A DNA stretch of 56,755 nt from Paenibacillus monticola (GTDB lineage: Bacteria; Bacillota; Bacilli; Paenibacillales; Paenibacillaceae): assembly GCF_009664975.1 (NCBI RefSeq), contig NZ_WJXB01000023.1, positions 1 through 56,755 of the forward strand, given 5' to 3'. The position numbers and the translations under genes were made by a program. Shown piece by piece: positions 41,649-50,614 of the stretch (within the stretch, counting starts at the first letter, position 1; each line of letters opens with the position of its first letter). The notes beneath the pieces were generated by a model. The model saw only the letters and a program-made list of their open reading frames with translations. It was not told the DNA's origin and did no database searches.

Positions 41649-43622
41649 ATGAAATTTCGTCAGATCCATCTCGACTTTCACACTTCTGAAGCGATTGAAG
41701 ATGTCGGCAGTCATTTTTCCAAACAGCAGTTTCAGGAAATGCTTAAAGTAGGACACGTCGATTCCATCACGGTTTTCGCGAAATGCCATCACGGATGGGC
41801 TTATCACCCGACAACCGCCAATGCACAACATCCGCACCTGTCTTTCGACCTGCTCGGCGCACAAATTGAGGCCGCACACGAAATTGGCGTCAAGACACCT
41901 GTCTATTTGTCCGCGGGACTGGACGAGAAGCTAGCCCGTAAATTTCCACTGTGGCTTATTCGCGATCCGCACGAGCAAATCAGCTGGGTGTCCGATTTCA
42001 TGAGGCCCGGCTACCATCAATTCTGCATGAACACCCCATATCTGGATGTCCTCAGCGCCCAAGTGCAGGAAGTAGTCACTCACTACAATGCAGACGGCAT
42101 CTTTCTCGATATCGTAGGCGTTTGTGAATGCTACTGCCAGTATTGCGTTGCCGAGATTCGGAAGAGAGGCTCCGATCCGCGTAACCGAGAGGATATGAAG
42201 GCTCTATGGGAGGAAACTTATTTTAACTATACCCAAAAAATAAATGAAACCGTTCATGCCATCAAGCCCGGTCTGCCGATATTCCACAACAGCAGCCATG
42301 TGGATCGCGGTCGGCGCGATCTTGCCCGTGTCAACACACATTTGGAACTAGAATCGCTGCCGACCGGCGGCTGGGGGTACGATCATTTTCCACTTTCGGC
42401 TCGTTATGCCCAAACGCTGGGCATGGATTTTCTGGGGATGACCGGTAAATTCCATACTTCATGGGGTGAATTTGGCGGCTACAAACATCCTAACGCACTA
42501 CGGTACGAAGCGGCGCTGAGTCTGGCGAACGGAGCACGCTGCTCCATCGGGGATCAGTTGCACCCCACCGGATTCATGGACCCGGCCACCTATGCATTGA
42601 TTGGCGAAGCCTACCGAGAAGTGGAAGCGAAAGAAGAATGGTGCCAGAATACAACCGCCATCGCCGATATCGCGCTGTTATCCCTCGAAGCCGCTGGTCA
42701 TGCACCTGGCAGTAAACCGCTTGAAGGAGACAACCATTCAGATACCGGAGCTGTAAGGATTTTGCTGGAAGGCCACTATCTCTTTGATGTCGTGGATACG
42801 GAGGCCGATTGGGACAAATACAAAGTGATCATCCTGCCAGATGCCATCCTCATAACTGGGTCACTCCAAACAAAGCTGGCGGCTTTTCTTGCCAAGGGAG
42901 GCAAGCTGCTGGCCACCGGCCGATCTGGACTTTCGCCGGATGGAACATGTTTTGCATTGGACTTTGGTGCAGAGCGGCAAGGAGTCTCCCCCTTCAAGCC
43001 TTCTTATTTCAAACCAGCGTTCGAACTACCTTCGCTGCACACCTCTTCCTTCGTCATCTATGCGGAAGGCCAGAACATATCACTAAAGCCTGGCAGCAAA
43101 CAGCTTGGCAGCAGGGAAAATCCTTATTTCAACCGCGATCTGTTTACCTTTTGCTCGCATCAGCACACGCCGTCAGATTTGCAAGATGCGGGACCCGGCA
43201 TGACAGAAGGCCCGGACGGCATCTATCTGGCTTGGAATATGTTTGAGGATTATGCGTTGAAGGGAAGCCTTCCCGTTAAGGAAATTGTTGTTTACGCGCT
43301 GGATCGTCTGCTAGGACAGAAATCGTTACTCACCAACCTGCCAGCGCAGGGCATTACTACCCTACAGGTGCAGAGCACAGATAGCCGCTGGATCAACCAT
43401 TTGCTGTATGCCTCTCCAGTTCGCAGAGGGCAAAATATAGAGGTCATTGAAGATTTACCTGCGCTTACAGACATCATGATTACCCTCTCCGCAACCGATC
43501 CGGTACGTGAGGTATATCTAGCTCCGCAGCGGACTCCACTTCCCTTCCAGCAGGAAAACGGAACCGTAAGCTATACGGTTCCGTCATGGATTTGCCATCA
43601 GATGGTTGTGCTCCAGTTCTAA
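41649..43622 (+). CDS. Glycoside hydrolase, GH151 (alpha-L-fucosidase)-like
   Basis: 657 residues; GGGGGATATTAAGC precedes the ATG. It has an N-terminal TIM-barrel region (FRQIHLDFHTSEAI, CHHGWAYHPT, GIFLDIVGVCECYCQYC, TGKFHTSWGEFGGYK) and a middle beta-galactosidase-trimerisation-like domain (about 345-430, YKVIILPDAILITGSLQTKL), ending in a beta domain. The pattern recalls GH151 alpha-L-fucosidases, one of which was described in Paenibacillus thiaminolyticus. There is no signal peptide, so it works on imported oligosaccharides. The divergent AraC gene is its probable regulator. The exact specificity is not provable by eye. Confidence 0.75.
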   Translation: MKFRQIHLDFHTSEAIEDVGSHFSKQQFQEMLKVGHVDSITVFAKCHHGWAYHPTTANAQHPHLSFDLLGAQIEAAHEIGVKTPVYLSAGLDEKLARKFPLWLIRDPHEQISWVSDFMRPGYHQFCMNTPYLDVLSAQVQEVVTHYNADGIFLDIVGVCECYCQYCVAEIRKRGSDPRNREDMKALWEETYFNYTQKINETVHAIKPGLPIFHNSSHVDRGRRDLARVNTHLELESLPTGGWGYDHFPLSARYAQTLGMDFLGMTGKFHTSWGEFGGYKHPNALRYEAALSLANGARCSIGDQLHPTGFMDPATYALIGEAYREVEAKEEWCQNTTAIADIALLSLEAAGHAPGSKPLEGDNHSDTGAVRILLEGHYLFDVVDTEADWDKYKVIILPDAILITGSLQTKLAAFLAKGGKLLATGRSGLSPDGTCFALDFGAERQGVSPFKPSYFKPAFELPSLHTSSFVIYAEGQNISLKPGSKQLGSRENPYFNRDLFTFCSHQHTPSDLQDAGPGMTEGPDGIYLAWNMFEDYALKGSLPVKEIVVYALDRLLGQKSLLTNLPAQGITTLQVQSTDSRWINHLLYASPVRRGQNIEVIEDLPALTDIMITLSATDPVREVYLAPQRTPLPFQQENGTVSYTVPSWICHQMVVLQF

Positions 43623-43636
43623 GGCAAACAAAAAGA

Positions 43637-43686
43637 CGCTTCCAACATCTCTACTGAAATAGTGATGTTGGAGGCGACTTTGTTTT
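43637..43686 (+). terminator. Terminator after the glycosidase gene
   Basis: CGCTTCCAACATC / GATGTTGGAGGCG, a 13-base stem with one G-T type mismatch and a 14-nt loop, then ACTTTGTTTT. Confidence 0.7.
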
Positions 43687-43725
43687 AGGGTTGGAGATAA
43701 CTTGATACAACTCATTTGGATTCTT

Positions 43726-44114
43726 TTATCTTTCTAATATTCTGTCGGAGGTTGCACGAATACGAGTTATCTTGCGGCTAATAAACTCGGAAAGTTCAGT
43801 ATCATATACGATAAGCTCATTTGACTCAATTTTCCGTAATTCCGGATCAATACTAAAGCGACAACGCATGGTGAATGAGACTAGTGAAATATACAGGAGA
43901 TCAGAGAATTCAGACAAAACTTGTTCAAGATCATAATATCACTGATGTATTTGGTATCTTTGGACAGCTGATCTAACTGAATATTGATTCTATTTGATTC
44001 AATGGTTCTTTTCTTAGGCGATATGGATTTCGTTGAAACAGGCTTAGCGGTAGACTTTTTGGGATAAATATTTTTGTCGATCGGTTTGAGCCAACCCAGT
44101 ATCTTCTTTAACAT
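43726..44114 (-). pseudogene. Frameshifted hypothetical gene
   Basis: Two leftward frames belong to one gene. The N-terminal frame (44114-43881) starts MLKKILGWLKPIDKNIYPKK and reads through to about 43930, where the continuing sense moves to the other frame (LEQVLSEFSDLLYISLVSF and on to 43726). A one-base change near 43925-43935 explains the break. No family is recognised. Confidence 0.55.
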
Positions 44115-44172
44115 TTCAAGTCTCCTAAGTAATATTCATAGATTTTACCGTAGTCCATGACAGGTATTATTA

Positions 44173-44700
44173 CTATACCTTTAATCTTTTCCTTATCATT
44201 CTGATCTGACCTCTGTGGTTTATTTCATCTTCAAATACGTGATACCACATAAAATAATAATTAGCAGGTTTGTCATACCAGAACGGTTCTTCTTTATTCA
44301 ACCAATCGTCATTTACGGACTGAAATAATTCAAAAGTTCTAAGTCTTACTGTATTTAATTGATCTATGTAATAATTCAAATCATTACCTCTAATTTTCAC
44401 TCGCCCTTCTTCCCCCAAGCTTAACGCGGGTCCCCAGATCAACAACTCTTCTTCTGATAAGTCTCTCCCCTCAAATGTTGCGGCTTGATAAGCGTATTCT
44501 ACAGCTGCAAAGTGTAATAATAATGCACCAATTGAATTGCTGTGTGGATCAAGCAAATAATCAAGTTGCTCAATAGTTAGATCTTTTGAAGATTCGATCG
44601 TTGTATGTCTTGCGTAATTCATCATAGATAGCAAACGGCTAATTTGTGGTGAATACCCGGGAATATCGGTAATGAGATAGATCTTATCCATATTTATCAT
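44173..44700 (-). CDS. DinB family (DUF664-like) protein
   Basis: 175 residues; GGAGGG lies 6 nt before the ATG. The four-helix bundle pattern is visible, with metal-binding histidines in ALLLHFAAVEYAY (about 60) and WYHVFEDEINHRGQI (about 155). DinB proteins include bacillithiol- or mycothiol-dependent S-transferases of firmicutes and actinobacteria, and many are uncharacterised. It is monocistronic; a terminator pair separates it from the ABC genes. Confidence 0.88.
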   Translation of the reverse strand: MINMDKIYLITDIPGYSPQISRLLSMMNYARHTTIESSKDLTIEQLDYLLDPHSNSIGALLLHFAAVEYAYQAATFEGRDLSEEELLIWGPALSLGEEGRVKIRGNDLNYYIDQLNTVRLRTFELFQSVNDDWLNKEEPFWYDKPANYYFMWYHVFEDEINHRGQIRMIRKRLKV

Positions 44701-44783
44701 TAATGACCCTCCAAGCTATGTATTATAGCCTCATTATACTATAATATGGAAAATTATACATGAAGCTAACTCTTGATTTTCAA

Positions 44784-44827
44784 CAAAAAAGACGTTAACC
44801 AGATGTATAACATCCGTTAACGTCTTT
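44784..44827 (-). terminator. Terminator of the DrrAB-type operon
   Basis: AAAGACGTTAAC / GTTAACGTCTTT (44788-44827), a 12-bp perfect stem, followed leftward by TTTTTTG. Confidence 0.85.
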
Positions 44828-44868
44828 AGAGATTAAGATTGAGAACCCTAATGTCCAGTTCCTCTTAT

Positions 44869-45681
44869 TTAGGTGCGACGCATATAAGCGCGTACCGTGA
44901 TCGGTGCGAAGATCGCTACAATGACTGCAGCGCCAACGAGGGAATAGACAAGATCACTGCCTACGGTCCCAGAGTTGACAAGAAGTCGGACGGCGCTGAC
45001 AAGATGCGAAATCGGATTAGCGTTCACGAACCACTGGAGCCAATTGGGCATAGTATCGACTGGCACAAAAGCATTAGAGAGAAAGGTGAGCGGAAATAGC
45101 ACAATCATTGATATCCCTTGTACACTTGAAGCCGTCCGAGCAATCACACCAAAGAAGGCAAAGATCCAACTGATTGCCCAAGAACAGAAGATTACGAGAA
45201 GCGCAGCGATTGCGACATAACCAATGCCCCCTTCAGGACGAAAACCCATGATATACCCCATGATGAAGGTAAGCACAGTGGCGATTGTATACCGGATGGT
45301 GTCTGCGAGCAATGCCCCTGCGAGCGGAGCAATTCGCGAGATCGGCAGTGACTTGAAGCGATCAAACACACCCTTTTCCATATCCTCGCGCAATTGAACC
45401 CCAGTGACGATTGAGGTTGTAATCACGGTCTGAACGAGGATACCGGGAATGATGACAGGCAAATAACTCACCACGTCTCCAGAGATGGCCCCGCCAAAGA
45501 TATAGGTGAACATCAGGGTAAAAATAATCGGTTGGAGCGTGACGTCAAACAGTTGCTCCGGTGTACGGCGAATTTTCAGCAGACCCCGATAGGCCATCGT
45601 CAAGGAGTTGCGAACCGATTGGCCGAAACTCGTATGATTTTTTAATTGACGGTCAACACCTGGCTTTATTAAAGTACTCAT
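44869..45681 (-). CDS. ABC-2 type exporter permease (DrrB-like)
   Basis: 270 residues, six predicted membrane helices. Family traits: RTPEQLFDVTLQPIIFTLMF, the IPGILVQTVITTSIVTG segment, the EDMEKGVFDRFKSLPISR loop and the late FLSNAFVPVDTMPNWLQWF. These are the traits of daunorubicin-type (DrrB) ABC-2 permeases. It overlaps the ATPase gene by 4 nt (ATGA). The pair probably exports a hydrophobic drug or antibiotic. The substrate is unknown. Confidence 0.9.
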   Translation of the reverse strand: MSTLIKPGVDRQLKNHTSFGQSVRNSLTMAYRGLLKIRRTPEQLFDVTLQPIIFTLMFTYIFGGAISGDVVSYLPVIIPGILVQTVITTSIVTGVQLREDMEKGVFDRFKSLPISRIAPLAGALLADTIRYTIATVLTFIMGYIMGFRPEGGIGYVAIAALLVIFCSWAISWIFAFFGVIARTASSVQGISMIVLFPLTFLSNAFVPVDTMPNWLQWFVNANPISHLVSAVRLLVNSGTVGSDLVYSLVGAAVIVAIFAPITVRAYMRRT

Positions 45682-46709
45682 ACTCTTACCCCCTCTACAT
45701 TGTTCGATTCACTGGACGAAAGCAGCTCGTCTTCTTGAACACCGTGACCCGTGAGGGTCAAAAATACTTCGTCAAGCGTTGGTTTCTGCACACTCATCTC
45801 AGCCAAGGGAATAGCCGCTTCGCGGAGAGCAATCAACAGGTCGGTAACTCGGTCAATATTCCCCATTGGTGCAGTAATCTTTCCGGCTCCAGCCGATATA
45901 TTGGACTGTACCTTGAGTACTTGTTCAACGGTCTGACGGGCCTGCTCGATGTCCTGCGGATTTTGAACTCTTAAATGCAACGATGAAGTACCTACAGATG
46001 CTTTCAGATCATCCACGGTGCCTTCGGCGACAACCCGCCCCTGATCAATAACCGCAATCCGGTCAGCCAGTTGATCAGCCTCTTCAAGGTACTGCGTGGT
46101 TAACAATACGGTTGAACCTGTTTTCACTAAGCGCCGGATCGTATCCCACATTTGATTCCGTGTGCGTGGATCTAGTCCGGTTGTTGGTTCGTCCAGAAAA
46201 ATGAGCGGCGGCTGTGCAATAAGACTTGCTGCCAAATCCAGTCGACGGCGCATACCGCCAGAGAAATTCTTGAGTGGACGTTTTGCAGCTTCTGTCAGAC
46301 CAAATTCCTCTAGCAGATCCGCTGCCTTTTTCCGAGCCTCCGCACGCCCCAGTCCAAGCAATCGAGAGAAGATGATCAAATTCTCGGTTGCACTGAGTGC
46401 CTCATCGACTGACGCGTACTGGCCAGTTACTCCGATCAATTGACGCACGATATGCGGTTCCTTTACCACATCATGTCCAAAGACACGTGCCGAACCTGCA
46501 TCCGGTCGCAATAAGGTTGCCAGCATACGGATTGCCGTAGTCTTCCCTGCTCCATTCGGACCCAGCACACCATAGATCATACCGGTACCCACATTGAGAT
46601 CTACACCATCAACCGCACGGTTGTTTCCATAGATTTTGACGAGCCCTTGTGCCTCGATGGCCAACTCACCATAGTTAGGCGCTTTTTTTGTTCTTACATC
46701 TTGATTCAT
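45678..46709 (-). CDS. ABC exporter ATP-binding protein (DrrA-like)
   Basis: 343 residues; TAGGAGG 8 nt upstream. Walker A GPNGAGKT at 50-57, signature FSGGMRRRLDLAASL, Walker B LIFLDEPTTGLDPRTR and H-loop TTQYLEEAD are intact. The C-terminal 120 residues carry the DrrA-type regulatory extension (VDDLKASVG and KPTLDEVFLTLTGH). It forms a two-gene operon with the permease. No dedicated regulator is next to it. Confidence 0.93.
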   Translation of the reverse strand: MNQDVRTKKAPNYGELAIEAQGLVKIYGNNRAVDGVDLNVGTGMIYGVLGPNGAGKTTAIRMLATLLRPDAGSARVFGHDVVKEPHIVRQLIGVTGQYASVDEALSATENLIIFSRLLGLGRAEARKKAADLLEEFGLTEAAKRPLKNFSGGMRRRLDLAASLIAQPPLIFLDEPTTGLDPRTRNQMWDTIRRLVKTGSTVLLTTQYLEEADQLADRIAVIDQGRVVAEGTVDDLKASVGTSSLHLRVQNPQDIEQARQTVEQVLKVQSNISAGAGKITAPMGNIDRVTDLLIALREAAIPLAEMSVQKPTLDEVFLTLTGHGVQEDELLSSSESNNVEGVRV

Positions 46710-46840
46710 TCGCTATTCCTCCTAGACAACTGAATATATGAGCATGATAACTGACTTATTTAAACTGAATATAAACACGCCCTTCCTTCATCGTGCCTGT
46801 TCACCGGTCGTTATCATTCCTTCACGCTTCTTATTAAAAC

Positions 46841-46865
46841 AAAAAGCTGACCCTTATGGATCAGC
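46841..46865 (-). terminator. Terminator of the MOSC gene
   Basis: GCTGACCC / GGATCAGC with a 4-nt loop (one G-T pair), followed leftward by TTTTTGTTTT. It lies 53 nt beyond the MOSC stop. Confidence 0.8.
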
Positions 46866-46917
46866 CTGTAGATGTATCCTATACTAGGACTCTGGTTCTT
46901 ATTGCTTCCGTTAGCAC

Positions 46918-47631
46918 TTAAACTAACTCCACTTTGTCTCCGATTTTGATTTGTCCAGTCTTAACGACTGACGCATAGACGCCGAAGTGTAGCCCATACT
47001 CCTGGTTCACTATTTTCAACAATGAAGGGTCCTTCTCCAGACTGTCGGGGTCCATCGTTATAACAACGCATCTCTCGCAATAACTATCCACCTGCAGTTG
47101 CACATTGCCTATGTGAAGCTGTCGTCCAATCCAATCACCTTCGACTAACGAAGCATCGTTCAAGGCCACAACGAAATTCCCACGAAACCGGCGTTGATCT
47201 AGTGTCTTGCCCCACTGAGCTTCAAGTTTGGCTAAACTGGCATCCGAAATAAGCAGAATACTGGCCCCTTCAACCGATAACAGCTGCGGATGCTCTGGGT
47301 GGGGATCTTTAATACCGGACATAGAGAGGTGAGTTGAAGTTTGGCTCTGCATTTCTTCCAATAAATCAGTATCCCAGCCAAAAGTTCGTCCATCCGCTGC
47401 CGTTACGAGGATTTCTCCATTGATGAATTGCGCTTGATAAGTAAGCATGTTCGGAATATTCCTTGCCGTAATATAGCGCCACCAGTCCTTTTTTGTCTCA
47501 TCGTAAAAGGTGCAAAATCGGTCGCCAAGCATTCCATACGGTTCAATAAAACAAGTTTCCAATTGCTCTCCCGCGAATGACTTCACCGGATAACGATTAA
47601 TCTCACGGATTTCACCAACAGTTAATTGCAC
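46918..47631 (-). CDS. MOSC domain-containing protein
   Basis: 237 residues with an N-terminal MOSC-N domain (IREINRYPVKSFAGEQLE) and a C-terminal MOSC domain with the conserved cysteines in SYCERCVVITMDPDS (near residues 184-196). Members bind molybdenum cofactor or transfer sulfur; many are of unknown role (YiiM and mARC-like). No molybdenum genes are near. It is monocistronic with its own terminator. Confidence 0.92.
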   Translation of the reverse strand: MQLTVGEIREINRYPVKSFAGEQLETCFIEPYGMLGDRFCTFYDETKKDWWRYITARNIPNMLTYQAQFINGEILVTAADGRTFGWDTDLLEEMQSQTSTHLSMSGIKDPHPEHPQLLSVEGASILLISDASLAKLEAQWGKTLDQRRFRGNFVVALNDASLVEGDWIGRQLHIGNVQLQVDSYCERCVVITMDPDSLEKDPSLLKIVNQEYGLHFGVYASVVKTGQIKIGDKVELV

Positions 47632-47865
47632 AGCCTAATTCCTCCATCTATCATAAAATACAACTGATCTTCTTATATTCTAAGCTAGAATAGAAAAAAA
47701 AGTAAACAGCCCTCACCTTGTCATCAAGTTGAGAACTGTAATGTAGGATGAGGTTAGGATTTCAATACCCGACAGATGGGATTCCTACTAATTTTTTAAT
47801 TATAATTTTGATTCACTGTAATATTTTTCTCATGTTTCACCCCTATCTATATGGCATTGTGAACA

Positions 47866-48153
47866 TTAGACATTTATATAGATTAGAAAGGCATTAACAA
47901 GTACGATGGCAACATTTAATATAACAAGGGTAAACGTTGATTTTTCCGTCATCTTCGTAATAATTGATGCAATGATTTGAGCCGCGGGCAATAGACACAC
48001 AAATACTAATTTTGATACGTAATTATCCATTTCACCTGCTGACTGATGAATGCCTACTTGGTCAGGCAAAAAGGGATAAGCAATAATGTTGCTTAGAAGA
48101 GTAATTGCAATTAAGCCAACGATACTATAAAGCACAATATTGTACTTCATCAT
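47866..48153 (-). CDS. DUF1648 (SdpI-like) small membrane protein
   Basis: 95 residues, three predicted membrane helices (about 6-26, 45-68, 74-93), with the DUF1648 pattern LPDQVGIHQSAGEMDNYVSK between helices 1 and 2. GGAGG lies 9 nt before the ATG. DUF1648 is the N-terminal part of SdpI-type immunity proteins; here only this part is present. The gene starts inside a decayed ABC ATPase fragment. Confidence 0.7.
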   Translation of the reverse strand: MMKYNIVLYSIVGLIAITLLSNIIAYPFLPDQVGIHQSAGEMDNYVSKLVFVCLLPAAQIIASIITKMTEKSTFTLVILNVAIVLVNAFLIYINV

Positions 48154-48259
48154 TACTAGCCGCCTCCAATGTTGTCTTATCTAAGTTAATTATATGGTCA
48201 GCAAAACTAATTATTTTGCTATCATGGGTTACGATAATAATAGTTGAATATGGTTTCAT
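48125..48259 (-). pseudogene. C-terminal scrap of an ABC transporter ATPase
   Basis: The leftward frame reads STIIIVTHDSKIISFADHII then NLDK, the end of an ABC ATPase (VTHD is the H-loop). The N-terminal 150 or more residues with Walker A and B are missing, and it overlaps the DUF1648 start. Confidence 0.65.
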
Positions 48260-48277
48260 ATCAGTATAAAAATAGGT

Positions 48278-48592
48278 CAAGGCAGTAGTTTCCAGACACG
48301 GCCTAGATCATTTACCGCACAGGAACTGGCAAAATCAAACAATATGAGCGTCTCGGCACTACATCATAAGTTCAAGGCTATAACGACAATGGGTCCTTTA
48401 CAATATCAGAAGCAACTCCGCCTTCAAGAAGTAAGACGCCTCATGCTAAGCGGTTCTATAGATGTTACGTCTGCCGCTTTGGAAATAGGTTATGAAAGCC
48501 CCTCACAATTTAACCGAGAATACCGGCGTCTATTTAGACTACCTCCACTTCAAGATATAAAGGCTTTGCAAAAAAAATTCATTACAAAATAA
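48278..48592 (+). pseudogene. Truncated AraC family regulator (C-terminal DNA-binding half)
   Basis: From about 48278 an in-frame segment without a start (SFTAQELAKSNNMSVSALHH and on) leads into a full AraC double helix-turn-helix: ALHHKFKAITTMGPLQYQKQ, LQEVRRLMLSG, AALEIGYESPSQFNREYRRL. The N-terminal sensor half is missing, so only the C-terminal 80-100 residues remain. A short ATG start at 48344 exists and could still give a binding peptide. It is next to the ABC ATPase scrap, which suggests one deletion event. Confidence 0.6.
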
Positions 48593-48594
48593 CA

Positions 48595-49050
48595 TTACTT
48601 TTCACTCCGATTATAGTCAATTAGACTGTTTGGAATATGTCCTGCTGCAAATATCATGCTGAAGATAAAGAAATAGAAGGAGTGCATAACCACTGCGGCA
48701 AACAGAAAATACAGGGATGGACTAATCGCTAAAGGCACCGGAACACCCAGTAGAGGAGAAAACAGCAGCTTATACTGCCTATTATTCCGAAAATATCTTA
48801 CCCAGCCAAAATAGTAGGCAGTAAGAGATAGTAACATCACCATCAGTGAGATGATTTCGAAGGTAGTTTGGATATGTATGGAGAAAAATAGAGGCACCAG
48901 GATCACTCCAAATCTCCCAATGCCTTCTGCTACAGTAAAGATCGAGGTTTTATTGTTTTCACTGGGCATATTCTGTGGCTCTAATCTAAAGAAAATAAGA
49001 TTAGGCAACAATATCATAAGCGGGATCAAGAGACTCACTGGATGAAACAA
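48595..49050 (-). CDS. Hypothetical membrane protein
   Basis: 151 residues; the start is a TTG 7 nt after AAGGAGG, a strong site. Four predicted membrane helices (about 4-22, 40-60, 64-84, 110-135). No family recognised; the C-terminus is short and basic. It stands alone, 92 nt from the aldo/keto reductase gene. Confidence 0.65.
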   Translation of the reverse strand: MFHPVSLLIPLMILLPNLIFFRLEPQNMPSENNKTSIFTVAEGIGRFGVILVPLFFSIHIQTTFEIISLMVMLLSLTAYYFGWVRYFRNNRQYKLLFSPLLGVPVPLAISPSLYFLFAAVVMHSFYFFIFSMIFAAGHIPNSLIDYNRSEK

Positions 49051-49141
49051 GTGGTTACCTCCTTGTGGCGTATTCTACTCCCTTATTTTCTATATCCATT
49101 CACTCACTCCCTTCTTTTCACGAAACTATTAACCAATTTTC

Positions 49142-50008
49142 TTAAATGAATATTTTCATCAACTTGTTATACATTGGATTAATAATATACCCCGTTGGAT
49201 TAATCGAATATCTTTTGCCCGTATTTAGCTGGCCGATCTTCTCCATCTCGTCACCAGTCAGTTCAAAGTCAAAGATCTGACTATTTTCATTCATTCTTTT
49301 GGGATTTGCTGATTTGGGAATAATGATTACTCCCCGTTCCAAGTGCCATCGTAAAATAACTTGAGCCACCGTTTTATGATGATGCTCGGCGATTTTTTTC
49401 AATTCTGGATGCTGGAGTAGCGCTTTATTTCCTTGACCCAGTGGGCCCCAGGCCTCGTGCAAAATCTGATGTTCTTGGAGATAGTCGTGCAGATCATTTT
49501 GCGGAAACTCGGGATGAGTCTCAATCTGATTGATCATCGGTGGTATCTTGGCGTGTTTCATTAATTCTTCCAGATGCTGAATCTCAAAATTCGCAACGCC
49601 AATCACTTTGATTTTCCCTTCTAAATATAATTCCTCCATGGCCTTCCACGTTTCTATATAGTTAGGTGAGGCGAAATGGATCAGGTACATATCAAGATAA
49701 TCTACATTCAGTTTGTGAGCCGTTTGTTCAAAGGCCTTCTTGGTAGCTTTATAACCATGATCCGTATTCCAGACTTTAGATGTGATAAAAAATTGTTCAC
49801 GAGGGATTCGACTATTTTGAATTTCTCTTCCTAAAGCCTTCTCATTCCCATAAATTCTAGCGGTATCAAAATGCCGGTAGCCTATTCGAATAGCCTCACT
49901 GATCGCTGTTTTGAACTCTTCCTCTTTCGTTATTTTGTAAACTCCAAAGCCCAATTGGGGAACTCTGACGCCATTAATTGCTTCCACTACTCTAGTTTCT
50001 AAATTCAT
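49142..50008 (-). CDS. Aldo/keto reductase family oxidoreductase
   Basis: 288 residues from MNLETRVV, 7 nt after AAAGGGG. Barrel fold with the catalytic tetrad visible: Asp48 and Tyr53 in DTARIYGNEKALG, Lys in FFITSKVW, His in DMYLIHF. The late NADPH-binding segment IIPKSANPKRMNEN is intact. It is like B. subtilis YvgN/YtbE-type reductases of methylglyoxal and aldehydes. It lies 96 nt downstream of an Rrf2 gene in the same direction and may be under its control. Confidence 0.92.
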   Translation of the reverse strand: MNLETRVVEAINGVRVPQLGFGVYKITKEEEFKTAISEAIRIGYRHFDTARIYGNEKALGREIQNSRIPREQFFITSKVWNTDHGYKATKKAFEQTAHKLNVDYLDMYLIHFASPNYIETWKAMEELYLEGKIKVIGVANFEIQHLEELMKHAKIPPMINQIETHPEFPQNDLHDYLQEHQILHEAWGPLGQGNKALLQHPELKKIAEHHHKTVAQVILRWHLERGVIIIPKSANPKRMNENSQIFDFELTGDEMEKIGQLNTGKRYSINPTGYIINPMYNKLMKIFI

Positions 50009-50082
50009 TTTACTGCCCCTTTGTTTCAATTTTATATCACCATATACGAAATATTCTAAATATATATTATATATAGTTATTC

Positions 50083-50129
50083 CAAAAAAAAGGTTAACCT
50101 TTTCTTATTTCAATAAATCGGTTAACCTT
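50083..50129 (-). terminator. Terminator of the Rrf2 gene, first arm inside its coding end
   Basis: The 8-bp palindrome GGTTAACC occurs at 50120-50127 (in the last codons) and again at 50092-50099. Paired they form a stem with AAGG/CCTT extensions and a 20-nt loop, followed leftward by T8. Confidence 0.65.
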
Positions 50130-50521
50130 ACTTCTTTTAAATGATTCTGCATAGCCCTCTCTGCTGCTTGTAAACTGTCAGTGATCCTTTGTTTGACTTC
50201 GTCGACTTCTTTACCTTGGAGGGTTACATTTGTATGGAGTTTGAACAAAGCATTACCAGGTTCAACCGCCAGAAAAACATCCAATATGGTGATTTCTGAT
50301 AAAGGCCTTGCCAGTAAAATACCTCCCTTAGCTCCTTCTTTGGCAATAGTCAGTTTAGCATTATTCAAGTTTCGGATGACTTTAACCGTTGTTGGTGCAG
50401 GAATATTTAACTGCTCAGAAATCAATTTGGTAGATAAATAGTTATAACAATCCTCCTCCATGAGTCCATGAATATAGAGTAATATGGAAATTCCTTGCGA
50501 TAAGGCTGTAGAGTATGCCAT
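50105..50521 (-). CDS. Rrf2 family transcriptional regulator (no Fe-S cysteines)
   Basis: 138 residues from MAYSTALSQG (start 9 nt after AGGA; the ATG at 50527 is less well spaced). Rrf2 winged helix: ISEQLNIPAPTTVKVIRNL, then KGGILLARPLSEITILDVF. The Fe-S cysteine cluster of IscR/NsrR is absent; only one cysteine is seen (near residue 25). So this is the cysteine-poor Rrf2 type (like YwnA). The next gene downstream is the aldo/keto reductase, a plausible target. Confidence 0.88.
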   Translation of the reverse strand: MAYSTALSQGISILLYIHGLMEEDCYNYLSTKLISEQLNIPAPTTVKVIRNLNNAKLTIAKEGAKGGILLARPLSEITILDVFLAVEPGNALFKLHTNVTLQGKEVDEVKQRITDSLQAAERAMQNHLKEVRLTDLLK

Positions 50522-50585
50522 TTTCATTCATCCTAACTATCGGCTTTTCTAAATATACTATATATCTTTTATCTTTAGTTATCAA

Positions 50586-50610
50586 CAAAAAAGAGCGGCC
50601 TCACGGCCGC
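50586..50610 (-). terminator. Terminator of the methyltransferase gene
   Basis: GCGGCC-GTGA-GGCCGC read leftward (50610-50595), then TCTTTTTTG. Confidence 0.85.
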
Positions 50611-50614
50611 CCCT

